This document shows positions 1-8,418 of a stretch of DNA of 64,000 bases, piece by piece. Position 1 is the stretch's first letter, and every line of letters starts with the position of its first letter. The position numbers and the translations under genes were made by a program. Source of the DNA: an uncultured Chryseobacterium sp. Its GTDB lineage: Bacteria > Bacteroidota > Bacteroidia > Flavobacteriales > Weeksellaceae. The notes beneath the pieces were generated by a model. The model made no database searches and was not told the origin of the DNA. It saw only the letters and a program-made list of their open reading frames with translations. Location: positions 1 through 64,000 of the forward strand of contig CAJYLH010000040.1 of the NCBI GenBank assembly GCA_913775525.1, given 5' to 3'.

Positions 1-174
1 ATAGCTTCAGATCAATACTTAACAGGTTTGACACTTCAATAACAAGCTGGACAGGGTTTAATTATTTAGCGTTCATGGTGATTGCTTTGAGAAAATTTCA
101 AAAAATAAAGTCGAGATGAGTTCAATAATAATCTTTCACCAAAATCAAGACTCGTTTCTCGATTCGATTCTTAT

Positions 175-1293
175 TTAGGACAGTCTGTTTTCGTATTCTC
201 CTACCAGGATTACAGGTTTGATGGTTTTCCCGGATTCGGAATCTTCAATGGCTTGGTTGATGTCTTCAAATGCATATTTTTTAATCAGTTTATCAAAAGC
301 AAACTGCCCGTTCAGGTACATCCTGACCATCGCCGGAATAAACTCGGAAGGAATGCTGTCGCCTTCAACAATGCCCTTCAGGCGGATGCCTCTAGCTACG
401 AAGGCATTCATTTCAATTTCCAGCGGTTTTACGGCTACGCCCACAATCCCCATTTCCCCGAAGGACTTGAGGCAGGCAATGGTGTTGTTGATGACATCAT
501 TTCTTCCTGTAGTATCAAATCCGTAATCAAACCCTTTAGGTGAAATCCTGTTCAGGGATTCTATGACATTTTCATTTCTGCTGTTGACGGTATGGGTTGC
601 GCCCAGCTCTTTAGCCAGCTGCAAGCGGTCATCGTTGATGTCCACAGCAACAATTGTCCCGGCGGAACACGCTTTCGCTCCCAGAACACCGGAAAGCCCT
701 ACTGCACCCGCTCCTGAAATGACAATGGATTGTCCCGGAGATACTGCCAGTGAATTGATAACAGCCCCCGCACCGGTCTGGATGCCGCAGCCCAATGGTC
801 CCAGGATTTCCAGCGGAGCTTCCTCAGGAACTTTTATCACATTATTTTTATGGGCAATGGAATAGGTGGCAAATGATGACTGGGAGAAGAAATTATCAAA
901 AACCTCGTAGCGGTCGCTGTGATGGCTGTGGCTTCCGTCCAGCCTGCATCCTGCGAAATTAAGGGCCATAAAGTTTTCGCAGTACGCAGGTTTCCCTTTT
1001 CTGCAATTGTCGCACTCCCCGCAGAAGCCGAAGGTGAGCACTACATGGTCTCCGGGCTGCAGGTGAACAACGTTCTTCCCTACTTTTTCTACCACGCCCG
1101 AGCCTTCATGGCCCAGTACAAAAGGGAATGGCGTATCGCCAATCTGCTGGTCACGGACTGCCATATCCGTATGGCATGTTCCCGTAGCGACAATCCTTAC
1201 AAGCACTTCATCCGGTTTCGGATCATCAAGGCGGATTTTTTCCAATTCGAAATGTCCTCCTTTTTCTTTTACTAAAGCTGCTGTGATTTCCAT
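175..1293 (-). CDS. Zinc-dependent NAD(P) alcohol dehydrogenase
   Basis: Medium-chain dehydrogenase of 372 residues, the usual length for the zinc alcohol/aryl-alcohol dehydrogenase family, which interconverts alcohols and aldehydes or ketones in the cytosol. Catalytic zinc ligands are visible as Cys40 and the GHEG motif at 61-64. The structural zinc site is the four-cysteine lobe CGECDNCRKGKPAYC (Cys91, 94, 97, 105). A Rossmann GAGAVG motif lies near residue 195. The arrangement resembles benzyl/aryl-alcohol dehydrogenases more than class III or short bacterial ADHs, but the substrate cannot be read from sequence. The gene stands alone; a -7 element lies about 25 bases before the start. Family call is firm, substrate unknown. 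Confidence 0.9.
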   Translation of the reverse strand: MEITAALVKEKGGHFELEKIRLDDPKPDEVLVRIVATGTCHTDMAVRDQQIGDTPFPFVLGHEGSGVVEKVGKNVVHLQPGDHVVLTFGFCGECDNCRKGKPAYCENFMALNFAGCRLDGSHSHHSDRYEVFDNFFSQSSFATYSIAHKNNVIKVPEEAPLEILGPLGCGIQTGAGAVINSLAVSPGQSIVISGAGAVGLSGVLGAKACSAGTIVAVDINDDRLQLAKELGATHTVNSRNENVIESLNRISPKGFDYGFDTTGRNDVINNTIACLKSFGEMGIVGVAVKPLEIEMNAFVARGIRLKGIVEGDSIPSEFIPAMVRMYLNGQFAFDKLIKKYAFEDINQAIEDSESGKTIKPVILVGEYENRLS

Positions 1294-1316
1294 TATTTAT
1301 ATTTTTTTGGTTTGAT

Positions 1317-1324
1317 CAAAGGTA
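1317..1324 (-). promoter_or_regulatory. Promoter -7 element of the alcohol dehydrogenase gene
   Basis: The minus strand reads TACCTTTG, an exact match to the Bacteroidota TAnnTTTG element, ending 23 bases before the start codon. Confidence 0.6.
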
Positions 1325-1391
1325 CTCAATGTAAAATGGTATGAACCTGACTGAAGTTATAAAGTTACGGTATTCTTTTGATTATAAAAAA

Positions 1392-1429
1392 GTTCCGGGG
1401 CAGAAAGCTTCGCTTTCCAGCCCCGGAAC
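1392..1429 (-). terminator. Rho-independent terminator of the sigma-factor operon
   Basis: A 10-bp GC-rich stem (GTTCCGGGGC with GCCCCGGAAC) encloses a second small stem AAAGC/GCTTT. On the minus strand it is followed by CTTTTTT. It lies just past the stop of the small membrane protein gene. Confidence 0.85.
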
Positions 1430-1455
1430 CAACAATTTCAATTTAGTATTTTCTT

Positions 1456-1725
1456 TTATGCTTCGGTAAGCTGATCTTTATGATCTTCCATCCTGCAGCA
1501 TTTCGATGCAAATTCTTTCCTGAATTTCCCTTTCAGTTCCTGATACTGATCGTCATTCATTTCACGGATCTTATCAGCGAGCCCGAAAGGCGATCTTTCC
1601 TTAATCCCGTATTCCTCAAAAATACTTTTTACAAATCTTTTTCTTTTGGCTGCTTTTTTAACGATCAAAGCAACGCCTGCTACGGCTAACGCTCCCAGAG
1701 CTCCTTTTACGACTGAATTTTTCAT
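1456..1725 (-). CDS. Small membrane-anchored protein of unknown function
   Basis: 89 residues. The N-terminus (residues 8-24, GALGALAVAGVALIVKK) is a short hydrophobic segment rich in Gly and Ala, followed by a basic stretch KKAAKRKRF, so a single-pass anchor with a cytoplasmic tail is likely. The rest is charged and helical, with a CC pair near the C-terminus (SKCCRMED). I recognise no domain. It is the third gene after an ECF sigma factor, 83 bases past the preceding gene and before a strong terminator, so it is probably cotranscribed with the sigma factor and may belong to its regulatory output. Confidence 0.7.
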   Translation of the reverse strand: MKNSVVKGALGALAVAGVALIVKKAAKRKRFVKSIFEEYGIKERSPFGLADKIREMNDDQYQELKGKFRKEFASKCCRMEDHKDQLTEA

Positions 1726-1808
1726 TGTTCAAAATTTTAAATTTTACTACTTCTAATTATTTAGACGGGTTGGTACGGATATTTACTTTACTACTTCTGA
1801 AATTCCGC

Positions 1809-2150
1809 TTATTCCCTGTTGGTTCTGTTCCTGCCGAAGAATCCGTTTTCGCACCGGCTCTTCCAGACCTCTTTGAATTTTTCTCTTTCTTCCGGGGAAA
1901 GATTCATCATTTTCTGTCTCATCTTTCGGTCTTTAAAGTCTCTCATTCCTTTTCCGAAATGAAATCCCCCGAAAAGGATCTTGCTTAAGACCAGTATTCC
2001 CATGGCCTGCCAGAACGTAATGGCCTTAACGCCGATGATATCCGGGAGAAGAGCATTCCATAATGCCATGACGATCCAGGTAACACCCAGGAAAATCAAT
2101 GGCGGGCAAAGAAATAAAAAGATCCATCCTTTTTTATGTTTATGATTCAT
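1809..2150 (-). CDS. Two-helix membrane protein downstream of ECF sigma factor
   Basis: 113 residues with two hydrophobic segments, roughly residues 8-30 and 42-62, followed by a charged tail (NLSPEEREKFKEVWKSRC) that resembles the LSPEER helix of Spy/CpxP-like periplasmic proteins, though the match is too short to assign that family. It begins 13 bases after the sigma factor stop, so translational coupling is likely. This is the position where an anti-sigma factor is often found, but no zinc-finger anti-sigma motif is visible. Function unknown; a role as regulatory partner of the sigma factor is inference from position only. Confidence 0.75.
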   Translation of the reverse strand: MNHKHKKGWIFLFLCPPLIFLGVTWIVMALWNALLPDIIGVKAITFWQAMGILVLSKILFGGFHFGKGMRDFKDRKMRQKMMNLSPEEREKFKEVWKSRCENGFFGRNRTNRE

Positions 2151-2163
2151 ATCTGTTGTTTTT

Positions 2164-2742
2164 CTAACTGTTTAAATCTTCGTATAATTTTCTTAACCGG
2201 TTCCTCAGGTGCTTTACAGCGTAATTTTTCCTGCTGATGATGGTTTTGATATTTTCTCCCTGCTCATCTGCAATCTGTTGCAGTGTTTTATCGTTCAGTT
2301 CATTTTCTACATAGACCAGCTTCTGTTTCTCCGGAAGTTCGTCCAGGGCCTCAAAAAGTTTCTTCCAGATCTCATCCTGGAACATCTTTATTTCGGGTCC
2401 GGCACTTTCATCCATCAGCAGGATATCTTTAATGGAAAAATCACCGTCTTCATCCTCGTACACAAAGTCTTCCAGGTTTTCCGTTTTCTTTTTGCGGTAC
2501 TTATCGGTAATTTTATTGGCGGTTACGCGATAGAGCCATCCTCCTACATTCACAATTTCCGAGAGGTTGGTGAGACTGCTGAACTGATACCAGACTTCCT
2601 GCAGAATATCTTCCGCGTCTTCGGTATTTTTCACTTTGGGACGGATGTATGACATCAGTTTGCCTCCGTATTTGGATACGGTCTGCGAAATGATATTTTC
2701 CTTTTCCTTCTGTGGCATTGTTATTTTTTCGACAACCTCCAT
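2164..2742 (-). CDS. ECF-type RNA polymerase sigma factor
   Basis: 192 residues with the two-domain ECF layout. Region 2 (about 30-95) carries the signature DAEDILQEVWYQF and the -10 recognition helix around VGGWLYRVTANKITDKYRK. Region 4 (about 130-185) contains ELPEKQKLVYVENELNDKTLQQIADE followed by a helix-turn-helix. It would direct RNA polymerase to a dedicated set of promoters. Two small membrane proteins follow within the same transcription unit in place of a recognisable anti-sigma factor. An internal Met at residue 9 is an alternative start. Target genes cannot be deduced here. Confidence 0.9.
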   Translation of the reverse strand: MEVVEKITMPQKEKENIISQTVSKYGGKLMSYIRPKVKNTEDAEDILQEVWYQFSSLTNLSEIVNVGGWLYRVTANKITDKYRKKKTENLEDFVYEDEDGDFSIKDILLMDESAGPEIKMFQDEIWKKLFEALDELPEKQKLVYVENELNDKTLQQIADEQGENIKTIISRKNYAVKHLRNRLRKLYEDLNS

Positions 2743-2986
2743 ATGGGTAAGACGGTTATTTTTTTTGTTTTACTTTAATGAATGTAAAATATTTTTCCTG
2801 AAGTATCTGCGTTTTGCTGTTTAATTTTACTCCTGCATGAACACATTAAGCTACATATACATCATGATTCAACAATAAATATCTGAATACCAAATTTTTA
2901 TACAAGTTTAAAATAAATTTGATGCTGATCAAACCAAGCTCAACAATTCCGCTGAATCTATCAATATACATGTGCATCCAAAACAA

Positions 2987-3008
2987 ATCCGGACCATTAA
3001 GTCCGGAT
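2987..3008 (-). terminator. Terminator after the ChaN-like gene
   Basis: Perfect 8-bp stem ATCCGGAC/GTCCGGAT with a six-base loop, followed on the minus strand by TTTGTTTT. It lies 23 bases past the stop codon. Confidence 0.8.
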
Positions 3009-3030
3009 CTGTATGTTATATATCTTTCTT

Positions 3031-3903
3031 TTAATATATTTTGGTCATATCTGAAGGAATGATGAGATTGAATGTGGTCGGTACGTAGTCTTTTTCAGGG
3101 ATTTTAAGGTCCGGAGAGTCGGATTCGAAAACTGAGATTACCGCCATCTTCAGGTCAGGCCTTTTCTGCCTGATGTACCAGTAAATACCCCCGAATTCTT
3201 TGGAGTGGTAATTCCCATTGTAATGCATGAATGTTTTTCCCGGCTTCAGGTTCTTGACTACGGATTCTGCCATGGTGGCATCCTTGATTGCCTGTGCGGA
3301 AATAAAGTTCATCACTCTGGTACCTTCCGCATGCTCTCCCATCATGCTTTTCATCTCTGTATATCCCGGAGTGTCGAGCGTCACTTTTACGGGCAGTTCT
3401 GCAATATAGGTTTTTTCTTCAGCCGTAAGGGCATTCAGTGATTCCATGCCTTCCTTAGCGGTTTTAGAAGCATACCTCCTTGGAATATTGGTTGCTATGA
3501 ACGGGAGTTTCTTTGTTTTGGCAAAATCGAGCAAAGGTTGGTAATCGGTAGCATAATTGTTCCAGAGCCGCACCGAATCTTTCAGGTTTTTAGGCTCTAT
3601 CTTACCGGCCAGGTATTCATCAAGCTGAGGCTGGTTATCCCGTTCAAACATTTCAGCACCCAGGATGACCTGCCCGTTTCTTCTTTGGTATAAAGCTTCG
3701 GTAACCTTCAGCTGCAGCCAGTGGATGATTGAGCTGTTGTGATTTTCACCGAAAAAGACGACATCATAATCCGCCAGCTCCCTGACAAGCTTATCCGTAT
3801 TGACTTTCTGTCCTTTCTGGTTATAAAACTGATACGCTTTAAAGTCCTGGGCACCTACCAGGCAGAACCCAGAAAGCAATATGATGGTTAGTATATTTTT
3901 CAT
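3031..3903 (-). CDS. ChaN/Tiki-superfamily exported iron-regulated protein
   Basis: About 290 residues from the chosen Met (MKNILTII), which begins a clean signal peptide ending near VGAQ; an earlier Met six codons upstream would put charged residues ahead of it. The mature part carries the EreA/ChaN-like signature with FFGENHNSSIIHWLQL near residue 55 and a conserved AEMFERDNQPQLDEYL segment. ChaN-family proteins are haem-binding or haem-associated (the Campylobacter ChaN structure binds a haem pair). It sits next to the haem operon but on a separate transcription unit with its own terminator. A role in periplasmic haem handling is plausible; no lipobox cysteine is evident in the signal peptide. 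Confidence 0.8.
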   Translation of the reverse strand: MKNILTIILLSGFCLVGAQDFKAYQFYNQKGQKVNTDKLVRELADYDVVFFGENHNSSIIHWLQLKVTEALYQRRNGQVILGAEMFERDNQPQLDEYLAGKIEPKNLKDSVRLWNNYATDYQPLLDFAKTKKLPFIATNIPRRYASKTAKEGMESLNALTAEEKTYIAELPVKVTLDTPGYTEMKSMMGEHAEGTRVMNFISAQAIKDATMAESVVKNLKPGKTFMHYNGNYHSKEFGGIYWYIRQKRPDLKMAVISVFESDSPDLKIPEKDYVPTTFNLIIPSDMTKIY

Positions 3904-3986
3904 TCTTATTTTATTAAACACAAGTTACAGAACTATCTTTGAATAGCATCTATTTTCATGTACTTTCCTTAAGCAGTATGTTAAAA

Positions 3987-4015
3987 AAGCCGCCTTGCAC
4001 AATACAAGACGGCTT
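3987..4015 (-). terminator. Terminator of the haem-uptake operon
   Basis: An 11-bp stem AAGCCGCCTTG/CAAGACGGCTT with one A-C mismatch and a seven-base loop, followed on the minus strand by TTTTTTAA. It closes the seven-gene operon 20 bases after the hmuS stop. Confidence 0.85.
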
Positions 4016-4034
4016 CATTCAAATCATCTAACTA

Positions 4035-5063
4035 CTATCTTTCAAGATCTGCTACGAGGTCTTTCCATTCCTGTAATTCAGGGATTCCCGGCTTTCTTTT
4101 TCCGAAAAACTGAACGATAAAATCTCCCTGTTTATTGAACACTTCAATAGCCGTCACCTCGCCGTCCTCCGTTGGTTTTTTGACGATCCAGGCTTCGGCA
4201 ATTTTGGTGACGTCCAGATGCAGGTTAAAATCCGGATCCATTACGTTGAACCACTGCTGGTGCCACAGCGTTTTCTTCACCAGCCCGGTGTGGATCTGGA
4301 TGATCCCTCTGTTGCCGACGAAGATCATGATCGGAAGATTCTTTTCAGAGGCATCTTCCAGAACATTAACTACTCTTGCGTTTTCTATTTTCCTGGCAAA
4401 TCCTTCCGGAGCCAGCCTTAATGCCTGCGTCCTGCTTACGCCGTATTTTCTGGTCATCATGAAGAAATCGTGGGTATCTTTCAGGTCTTTCCATGCTTTT
4501 TGGAATCCTTCCACGTCTATCTCTTCATCTGATTTCTCAGGAGCTTTTGCCGCTACTTTTTCAAACTCAAAATTGAGGGTCTGGTCATCCGCCTTATATT
4601 GTGCTACAAGGGTATCGAATGCCTCTTCAGAGCTGTCTTTGGTAAGGTATATTTTATGAAGGGCCAGTCCGTCCTTCCCGAAGAACTGCAGGCTTTTCTT
4701 GTCTCCTTCCACCACGGCAAATGCCAGTTTCCAGTGGTTAAGGAAGATCCTCAGGTCGATATCTTCCCCTACGAACAGCTGAGCGTGCGGACTGCTGAAG
4801 TCAGGATTCTGATAGATTCCTTTTCTCTCATGCACACATTCGTCATTACGGGTGAGCGCCATTACTTTTCCAAGCTGTTCCGCATCTGTCAAAATAGACT
4901 GAAATTCCGGCTTCAGGACCGTCACCCCTTCACCGATATTGGTAGCCAGCAGTTCCGCTTCGCTGACCCCCAGCTGTGCTGCTGCATTTCTTATTCTCAT
5001 ATGTGGATTTTCCGCTTTCAGCGCTTCCCATTTTTCTTTCAGATCGTTCACTAATGTGCTCAT
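4035..5063 (-). CDS. hmuS: Haemin-degrading factor, HmuS/HemS/ChuS family
   Basis: 342 residues, the standard length of the two-repeat HemS/ChuS family. The N-terminal half starts LKEKWEALKAENPHMRIRNAAAQLGVSEAELLATN, and the second repeat begins near residue 190 (FQKAWKDLKDTHDFFMMTRKYGVSRTQALRLAP), showing the internal duplication typical of the fold. Family members bind haem in the cytoplasm and act as haem carriers or as haem-degrading enzymes. It is the last gene of the operon, four bases after the methyltransferase stop. The cytoplasmic fate of imported haem is therefore encoded with the transporter. Whether this protein is enzymatic cannot be judged from sequence. Confidence 0.9.
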   Translation of the reverse strand: MSTLVNDLKEKWEALKAENPHMRIRNAAAQLGVSEAELLATNIGEGVTVLKPEFQSILTDAEQLGKVMALTRNDECVHERKGIYQNPDFSSPHAQLFVGEDIDLRIFLNHWKLAFAVVEGDKKSLQFFGKDGLALHKIYLTKDSSEEAFDTLVAQYKADDQTLNFEFEKVAAKAPEKSDEEIDVEGFQKAWKDLKDTHDFFMMTRKYGVSRTQALRLAPEGFARKIENARVVNVLEDASEKNLPIMIFVGNRGIIQIHTGLVKKTLWHQQWFNVMDPDFNLHLDVTKIAEAWIVKKPTEDGEVTAIEVFNKQGDFIVQFFGKRKPGIPELQEWKDLVADLER

Positions 5064-5067
5064 TTAT

Positions 5068-5718
5068 TTATTTTTTTATGGTTAAAACTGTGTATGTTCT
5101 CGTTATGGTCTTTTGGTTGGTTTTACTGGATACCTGCTCTTCTTTTTCAGAAATTTTCATCCTCTTGAACGGACTGCCGGAAATCAGTTCTTCCATCTCA
5201 TCGTTGCTGTATAAGGTGAAACCATATTCTGTGAACGGAAGCTGCTCCATGGAATGTCTTTGCCCATAAGTGAGGACAAAAGTTCCGTGTTTTTTCAGGA
5301 CCCGGTAAATCTCCTTAAGGAATGTTGCAGGCTGTTTCCAGAAATAAACGGTGTTGACTGTACATATTTTATCAAAAGTTTTGTCTTCAAACGGCAAACG
5401 GTTTCCATCATAGAGGATAAACTGCGCCTGATCGCCAAACTTTGCATTCTTGCTTTTGGCTTCATCATGCATAGTTGCCGATATGTCAATCCCGGTATAT
5501 CGTACATCCTGCGCTTTGTCCAGGATATGCTCTACGTGTGCCGCATTTCCATGACCGATTTCCAGGATGTGCTCATGATCCTCAATCAGAAGGGCACAGA
5601 TGCTCTCCATCGTCATGCCTATGTTTGTCCGGTGCATCATTTCACCGATTTCAATGCCGGTTTCCCCTTCAGGCCTGGCCAGGTTCTGCGCCAGTTTTTT
5701 TAGTTCTACCTGTTCCAT
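5068..5718 (-). CDS. Class I SAM-dependent methyltransferase in haem operon
   Basis: 216 residues. The SAM-binding motif I is HILEIGHGNAAHVEHIL (about 50-66), motif II YTGIDIS follows near residue 75, and FILYDGNRLPFEDKTFDKICTVNTVYFW (about 98-125) is the usual motif III region of Methyltransf_11 proteins. Substrate unknown. It sits between hmuV (one base apart) and hmuS (four bases apart), so it is certainly cotranscribed with haem import. Known haem operons generally lack a methyltransferase of this type, which makes a role in haem or tetrapyrrole handling possible but unproven. Confidence 0.85.
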   Translation of the reverse strand: MEQVELKKLAQNLARPEGETGIEIGEMMHRTNIGMTMESICALLIEDHEHILEIGHGNAAHVEHILDKAQDVRYTGIDISATMHDEAKSKNAKFGDQAQFILYDGNRLPFEDKTFDKICTVNTVYFWKQPATFLKEIYRVLKKHGTFVLTYGQRHSMEQLPFTEYGFTLYSNDEMEELISGSPFKRMKISEKEEQVSSKTNQKTITRTYTVLTIKK

Positions 5719-5719
5719 C

Positions 5720-6493
5720 TCAGCCGAAAATAATCATAGGGTTATGGTGTATAGGATGCGGACATATGGTGCATGGAAAATTGTAGGCATCCGTGATGTG
5801 CTCTGCAGTAAATACTTCACCCGGTGTCCCATACGCAGCCGTCTTACCGGATTTCATCAGCAGTACTTTATCTGCATACTGTGCAGCAAGATTGAGGTCA
5901 TGCAATACGACTACTGCACTGTTGCCTTTACGGGTAAAGTTTTTTATGATTTCCAACGCCTTGTACTGATGTTTTACATCCAGGTTATTCAGCGGTTCAT
6001 CCAGAAAAATCAGCTTGTGTGCAATAGGATTCTGAAGCTGGGCCATCACCCTGGACAGGTGCACCCGCTGCTTTTCACCTCCGGAAAGGGTGTTGTATTC
6101 CCGGTCTTTCAGGTGGATCACATCCGTTTCCTGCATCATCCTGTCTGAAGCAGTATAATCTTCTTCACGCGGCTGTGCATCAAAATAAGGATACCTTCCC
6201 ATCATGACTACATCTTTTACTTCCAGCGGAATATCATTGCTGTTATGCTGGGAAAATTTAGCTTTATGCATGGACAGTTCCGAAATCTTCCAGTCGTGAA
6301 CCGGCTTATTTTTAAACAGGATGTCCCTGTTGTCAGATTTCACCTCGTTGGCCAGGATACTGAGCAAACTTGACTTTCCTGCTCCGTTGGGTCCGACAAT
6401 GGCTAGAAATTCACCGTATTCCAGAGAAAGATCTATGTTTTTCAGGATATGAAAATCCTTATGCCTGTAGTTGATCTGATGGGCTGTGATCAT
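5720..6493 (-). CDS. hmuV: Haemin ABC transporter ATP-binding protein
   Basis: 257 residues. Walker A is GPNGAGKSS (about 35-43), the ABC signature is LSGGEKQRVHLSR (about 137-149), Walker B is KLIFLDEPLNNLD, and the H-loop is VVLHDLN. The FepC/HmuV-type subfamily is indicated by the Q-loop region and partner genes. It powers haem transfer from the HmuT-bound state through HmuU across the inner membrane. The start overlaps the permease stop by four bases (ATGA), which supports translational coupling. Confidence 0.93.
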   Translation of the reverse strand: MITAHQINYRHKDFHILKNIDLSLEYGEFLAIVGPNGAGKSSLLSILANEVKSDNRDILFKNKPVHDWKISELSMHKAKFSQHNSNDIPLEVKDVVMMGRYPYFDAQPREEDYTASDRMMQETDVIHLKDREYNTLSGGEKQRVHLSRVMAQLQNPIAHKLIFLDEPLNNLDVKHQYKALEIIKNFTRKGNSAVVVLHDLNLAAQYADKVLLMKSGKTAAYGTPGEVFTAEHITDAYNFPCTICPHPIHHNPMIIFG

Positions 6494-7533
6494 GACAATG
6501 ATTTTTTGGATTTAATCAGTATGGCAATAAAGATAGGCCCTCCCATTAATGCTGTGAGAATACCGATCGGAAGTTCTGAAGGAGCTACAATGCTCCTGCT
6601 GAACGTATCTGCCGTCAGGAGCAAAATGCTTCCGCAGACAGCGGATAACGGCAGTATAAATACATAATCCGACTTAAAAAGCAATCTGAGGATGTAGGGA
6701 ACAATCAGTCCCACAAACCCTATGGTTCCGGAAAATGCGACGCAGGTCCCGATCATCAGTGCTGTAACTACAATAATCTGTTTTTTAAGTTTTTCTACCT
6801 GGACTCCCAGGTGCTGCGCATCTTTTTCACCCAGCATCATCGCATTCAGGGCTTTTCCCTGCGGGAGGATAATGAGGTAGGAAATGCACAGGACCACCGC
6901 CAGAATGCCATTCTTGATCCAGGTGGCTGCGGCAAGGCTGCCCAGGTTCCAGAAGGTAAGGTCCCTCAGCTGCTCATCTTTGGAAATATAAATCAGGAAA
7001 CCGGTCACGGAAAAGCCGATGGCCGTAATGGCAACCCCGGTAAGCAACATCATGACTACATTGGTTTTTCCTCCGCTGGTAGAAATCCTGTACACCAGCA
7101 TCATGGATAAAAAGGCCCCTACAAAAGCAGAAATACCGACCAGTGAAAATTGTACTGTTTCAGGAAGGTAGTGTTTAAAATACCCTCCTAAAACAATGGC
7201 AATAGCAGCCAGTAATGTTGCTCCTGAAGTGAGCCCGATCAGGTCGCCGGTAGCCAGAGGATTTTTGAACATTCCCTGCAGGCCTGTTCCTGAAACGGCG
7301 AGCATGCTTCCGATAAGGATGGCCATGACAATCCTGGCCGCTCTTACATCCCAGATCACATATTTATGGCTCAGAGACAATGCAGGATCGCCCTTGATAT
7401 ACTGCCACAATGTGCTGAACGCAGAATTCCCTCCGAAATCATACACCCCGGTATTAAGTGCCGCTACTGCGATCAGGATCAGCAGTACGGCACTTAAAGT
7501 GAGATACAGGTACAGTTTATTTTGTGTTTTCAA
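6490..7533 (-). CDS. hmuU: Haemin ABC transporter permease, FecCD family
   Basis: 347 residues with about ten hydrophobic segments, typical of BtuC/FecCD permeases. Recognisable family segments are RAARIVMAILIGSMLAVSGTGLQGMFKNPLA (about 64-94) and the coupling region CVAFSGTIGFVGLIVPYILRLL (about 262-283), which contacts HmuV. It forms the dimeric channel for haem import. Its start codon lies within the end of hmuT (17-base overlap), and its stop overlaps hmuV. Confidence 0.93.
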   Translation of the reverse strand: MKTQNKLYLYLTLSAVLLILIAVAALNTGVYDFGGNSAFSTLWQYIKGDPALSLSHKYVIWDVRAARIVMAILIGSMLAVSGTGLQGMFKNPLATGDLIGLTSGATLLAAIAIVLGGYFKHYLPETVQFSLVGISAFVGAFLSMMLVYRISTSGGKTNVVMMLLTGVAITAIGFSVTGFLIYISKDEQLRDLTFWNLGSLAAATWIKNGILAVVLCISYLIILPQGKALNAMMLGEKDAQHLGVQVEKLKKQIIVVTALMIGTCVAFSGTIGFVGLIVPYILRLLFKSDYVFILPLSAVCGSILLLTADTFSRSIVAPSELPIGILTALMGGPIFIAILIKSKKSLS

Positions 7534-8395
7534 CTAAAAGCTTGTTTAATGCTACTGCGGCTTCTCCTAACCTTGGACCGAATGCAGAAACCAGTCCTCC
7601 GTCCATGGCAATAATCTTCTTATTTTTTCCGGCATTGGTCTGTGCCACACCCGGCATTTTTAGGACTCCTTCATTGCCTCCTGCTCCCTGCAGTCCCGTA
7701 GTGAAGAAAAACAATATATCAGGATTGGCTTTAACAACGGCTTCGGGAGTCAGTGGCTTGAAATCTTCAAAGTCATTGACTGCATTTTCACCGCCAGCTA
7801 ACTGTATTAATGAGGCCATTGGTGTATTCTTTCCGGAAACCATCAGCATATTGCCTCTTGCATAGATGAAGAGTACCTTCGGTTTTTTAGAGAGGGGCTG
7901 GATCTGCTTCAGGTCAGCATCAATTTTGTCATTCAGCTTCTGATAGTCTGTATTGCCCAATGCTTTGGCAACATCAGCAATTAATTTTTTAGTCCCGTCA
8001 ACGGTAAATTCCTGTTTGAAAATTTCCGTTTTGATTCCAGAAGACTTGATTTTACCCATCAATTCAGGGTTGATATCTTTATCAGATGCCAAAATAAGGG
8101 TTGGGTTTACAGCCATAATCGGTTCAATCGTCATGGATCTTACATGCCCCAGATCCTTAGCTGTGGCTTTCAGGGATTCCGGATACGTACTGGTTACATC
8201 GGTTCCCACGATCTCTTTTTCGTGACCCAATGCACTTACAATTTCCGTAATACCTCCGTTCAGGGTAACGATTTTATTGGTGGATTTCGGGCTTTCCGAA
8301 ACAGATTCAGTTGTATTTTCCTGTGCAGTACCTTGTTCTTTTTTGCATGAATATACAGCAACCAGCACAGAAGCGGCAAGAATGAATTTTTTCAT
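7517..8395 (-). CDS. hmuT: Haemin-binding periplasmic lipoprotein of the ABC importer
   Basis: 292 residues. A lipoprotein signal peptide ends at Cys17 (VLVAVYSC), followed by a Ser/Thr/Glu-rich linker and the PeripBP_2 domain from NKIVTLNGGITEIVSALGHEKEIVGTDVTSTYP. Segments such as TIEPIMAVNPTLILASDK and FKPLTPEAVVKANPDILFFF are typical of the HmuT branch of type III binding proteins. It would accept haem after outer-membrane transport and hand it to HmuUV. Confidence 0.9.
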   Translation of the reverse strand: MKKFILAASVLVAVYSCKKEQGTAQENTTESVSESPKSTNKIVTLNGGITEIVSALGHEKEIVGTDVTSTYPESLKATAKDLGHVRSMTIEPIMAVNPTLILASDKDINPELMGKIKSSGIKTEIFKQEFTVDGTKKLIADVAKALGNTDYQKLNDKIDADLKQIQPLSKKPKVLFIYARGNMLMVSGKNTPMASLIQLAGGENAVNDFEDFKPLTPEAVVKANPDILFFFTTGLQGAGGNEGVLKMPGVAQTNAGKNKKIIAMDGGLVSAFGPRLGEAAVALNKLLVENTK

Positions 8396-8418
8396 GATAT
8401 ACGTATTATTTGATTGAT

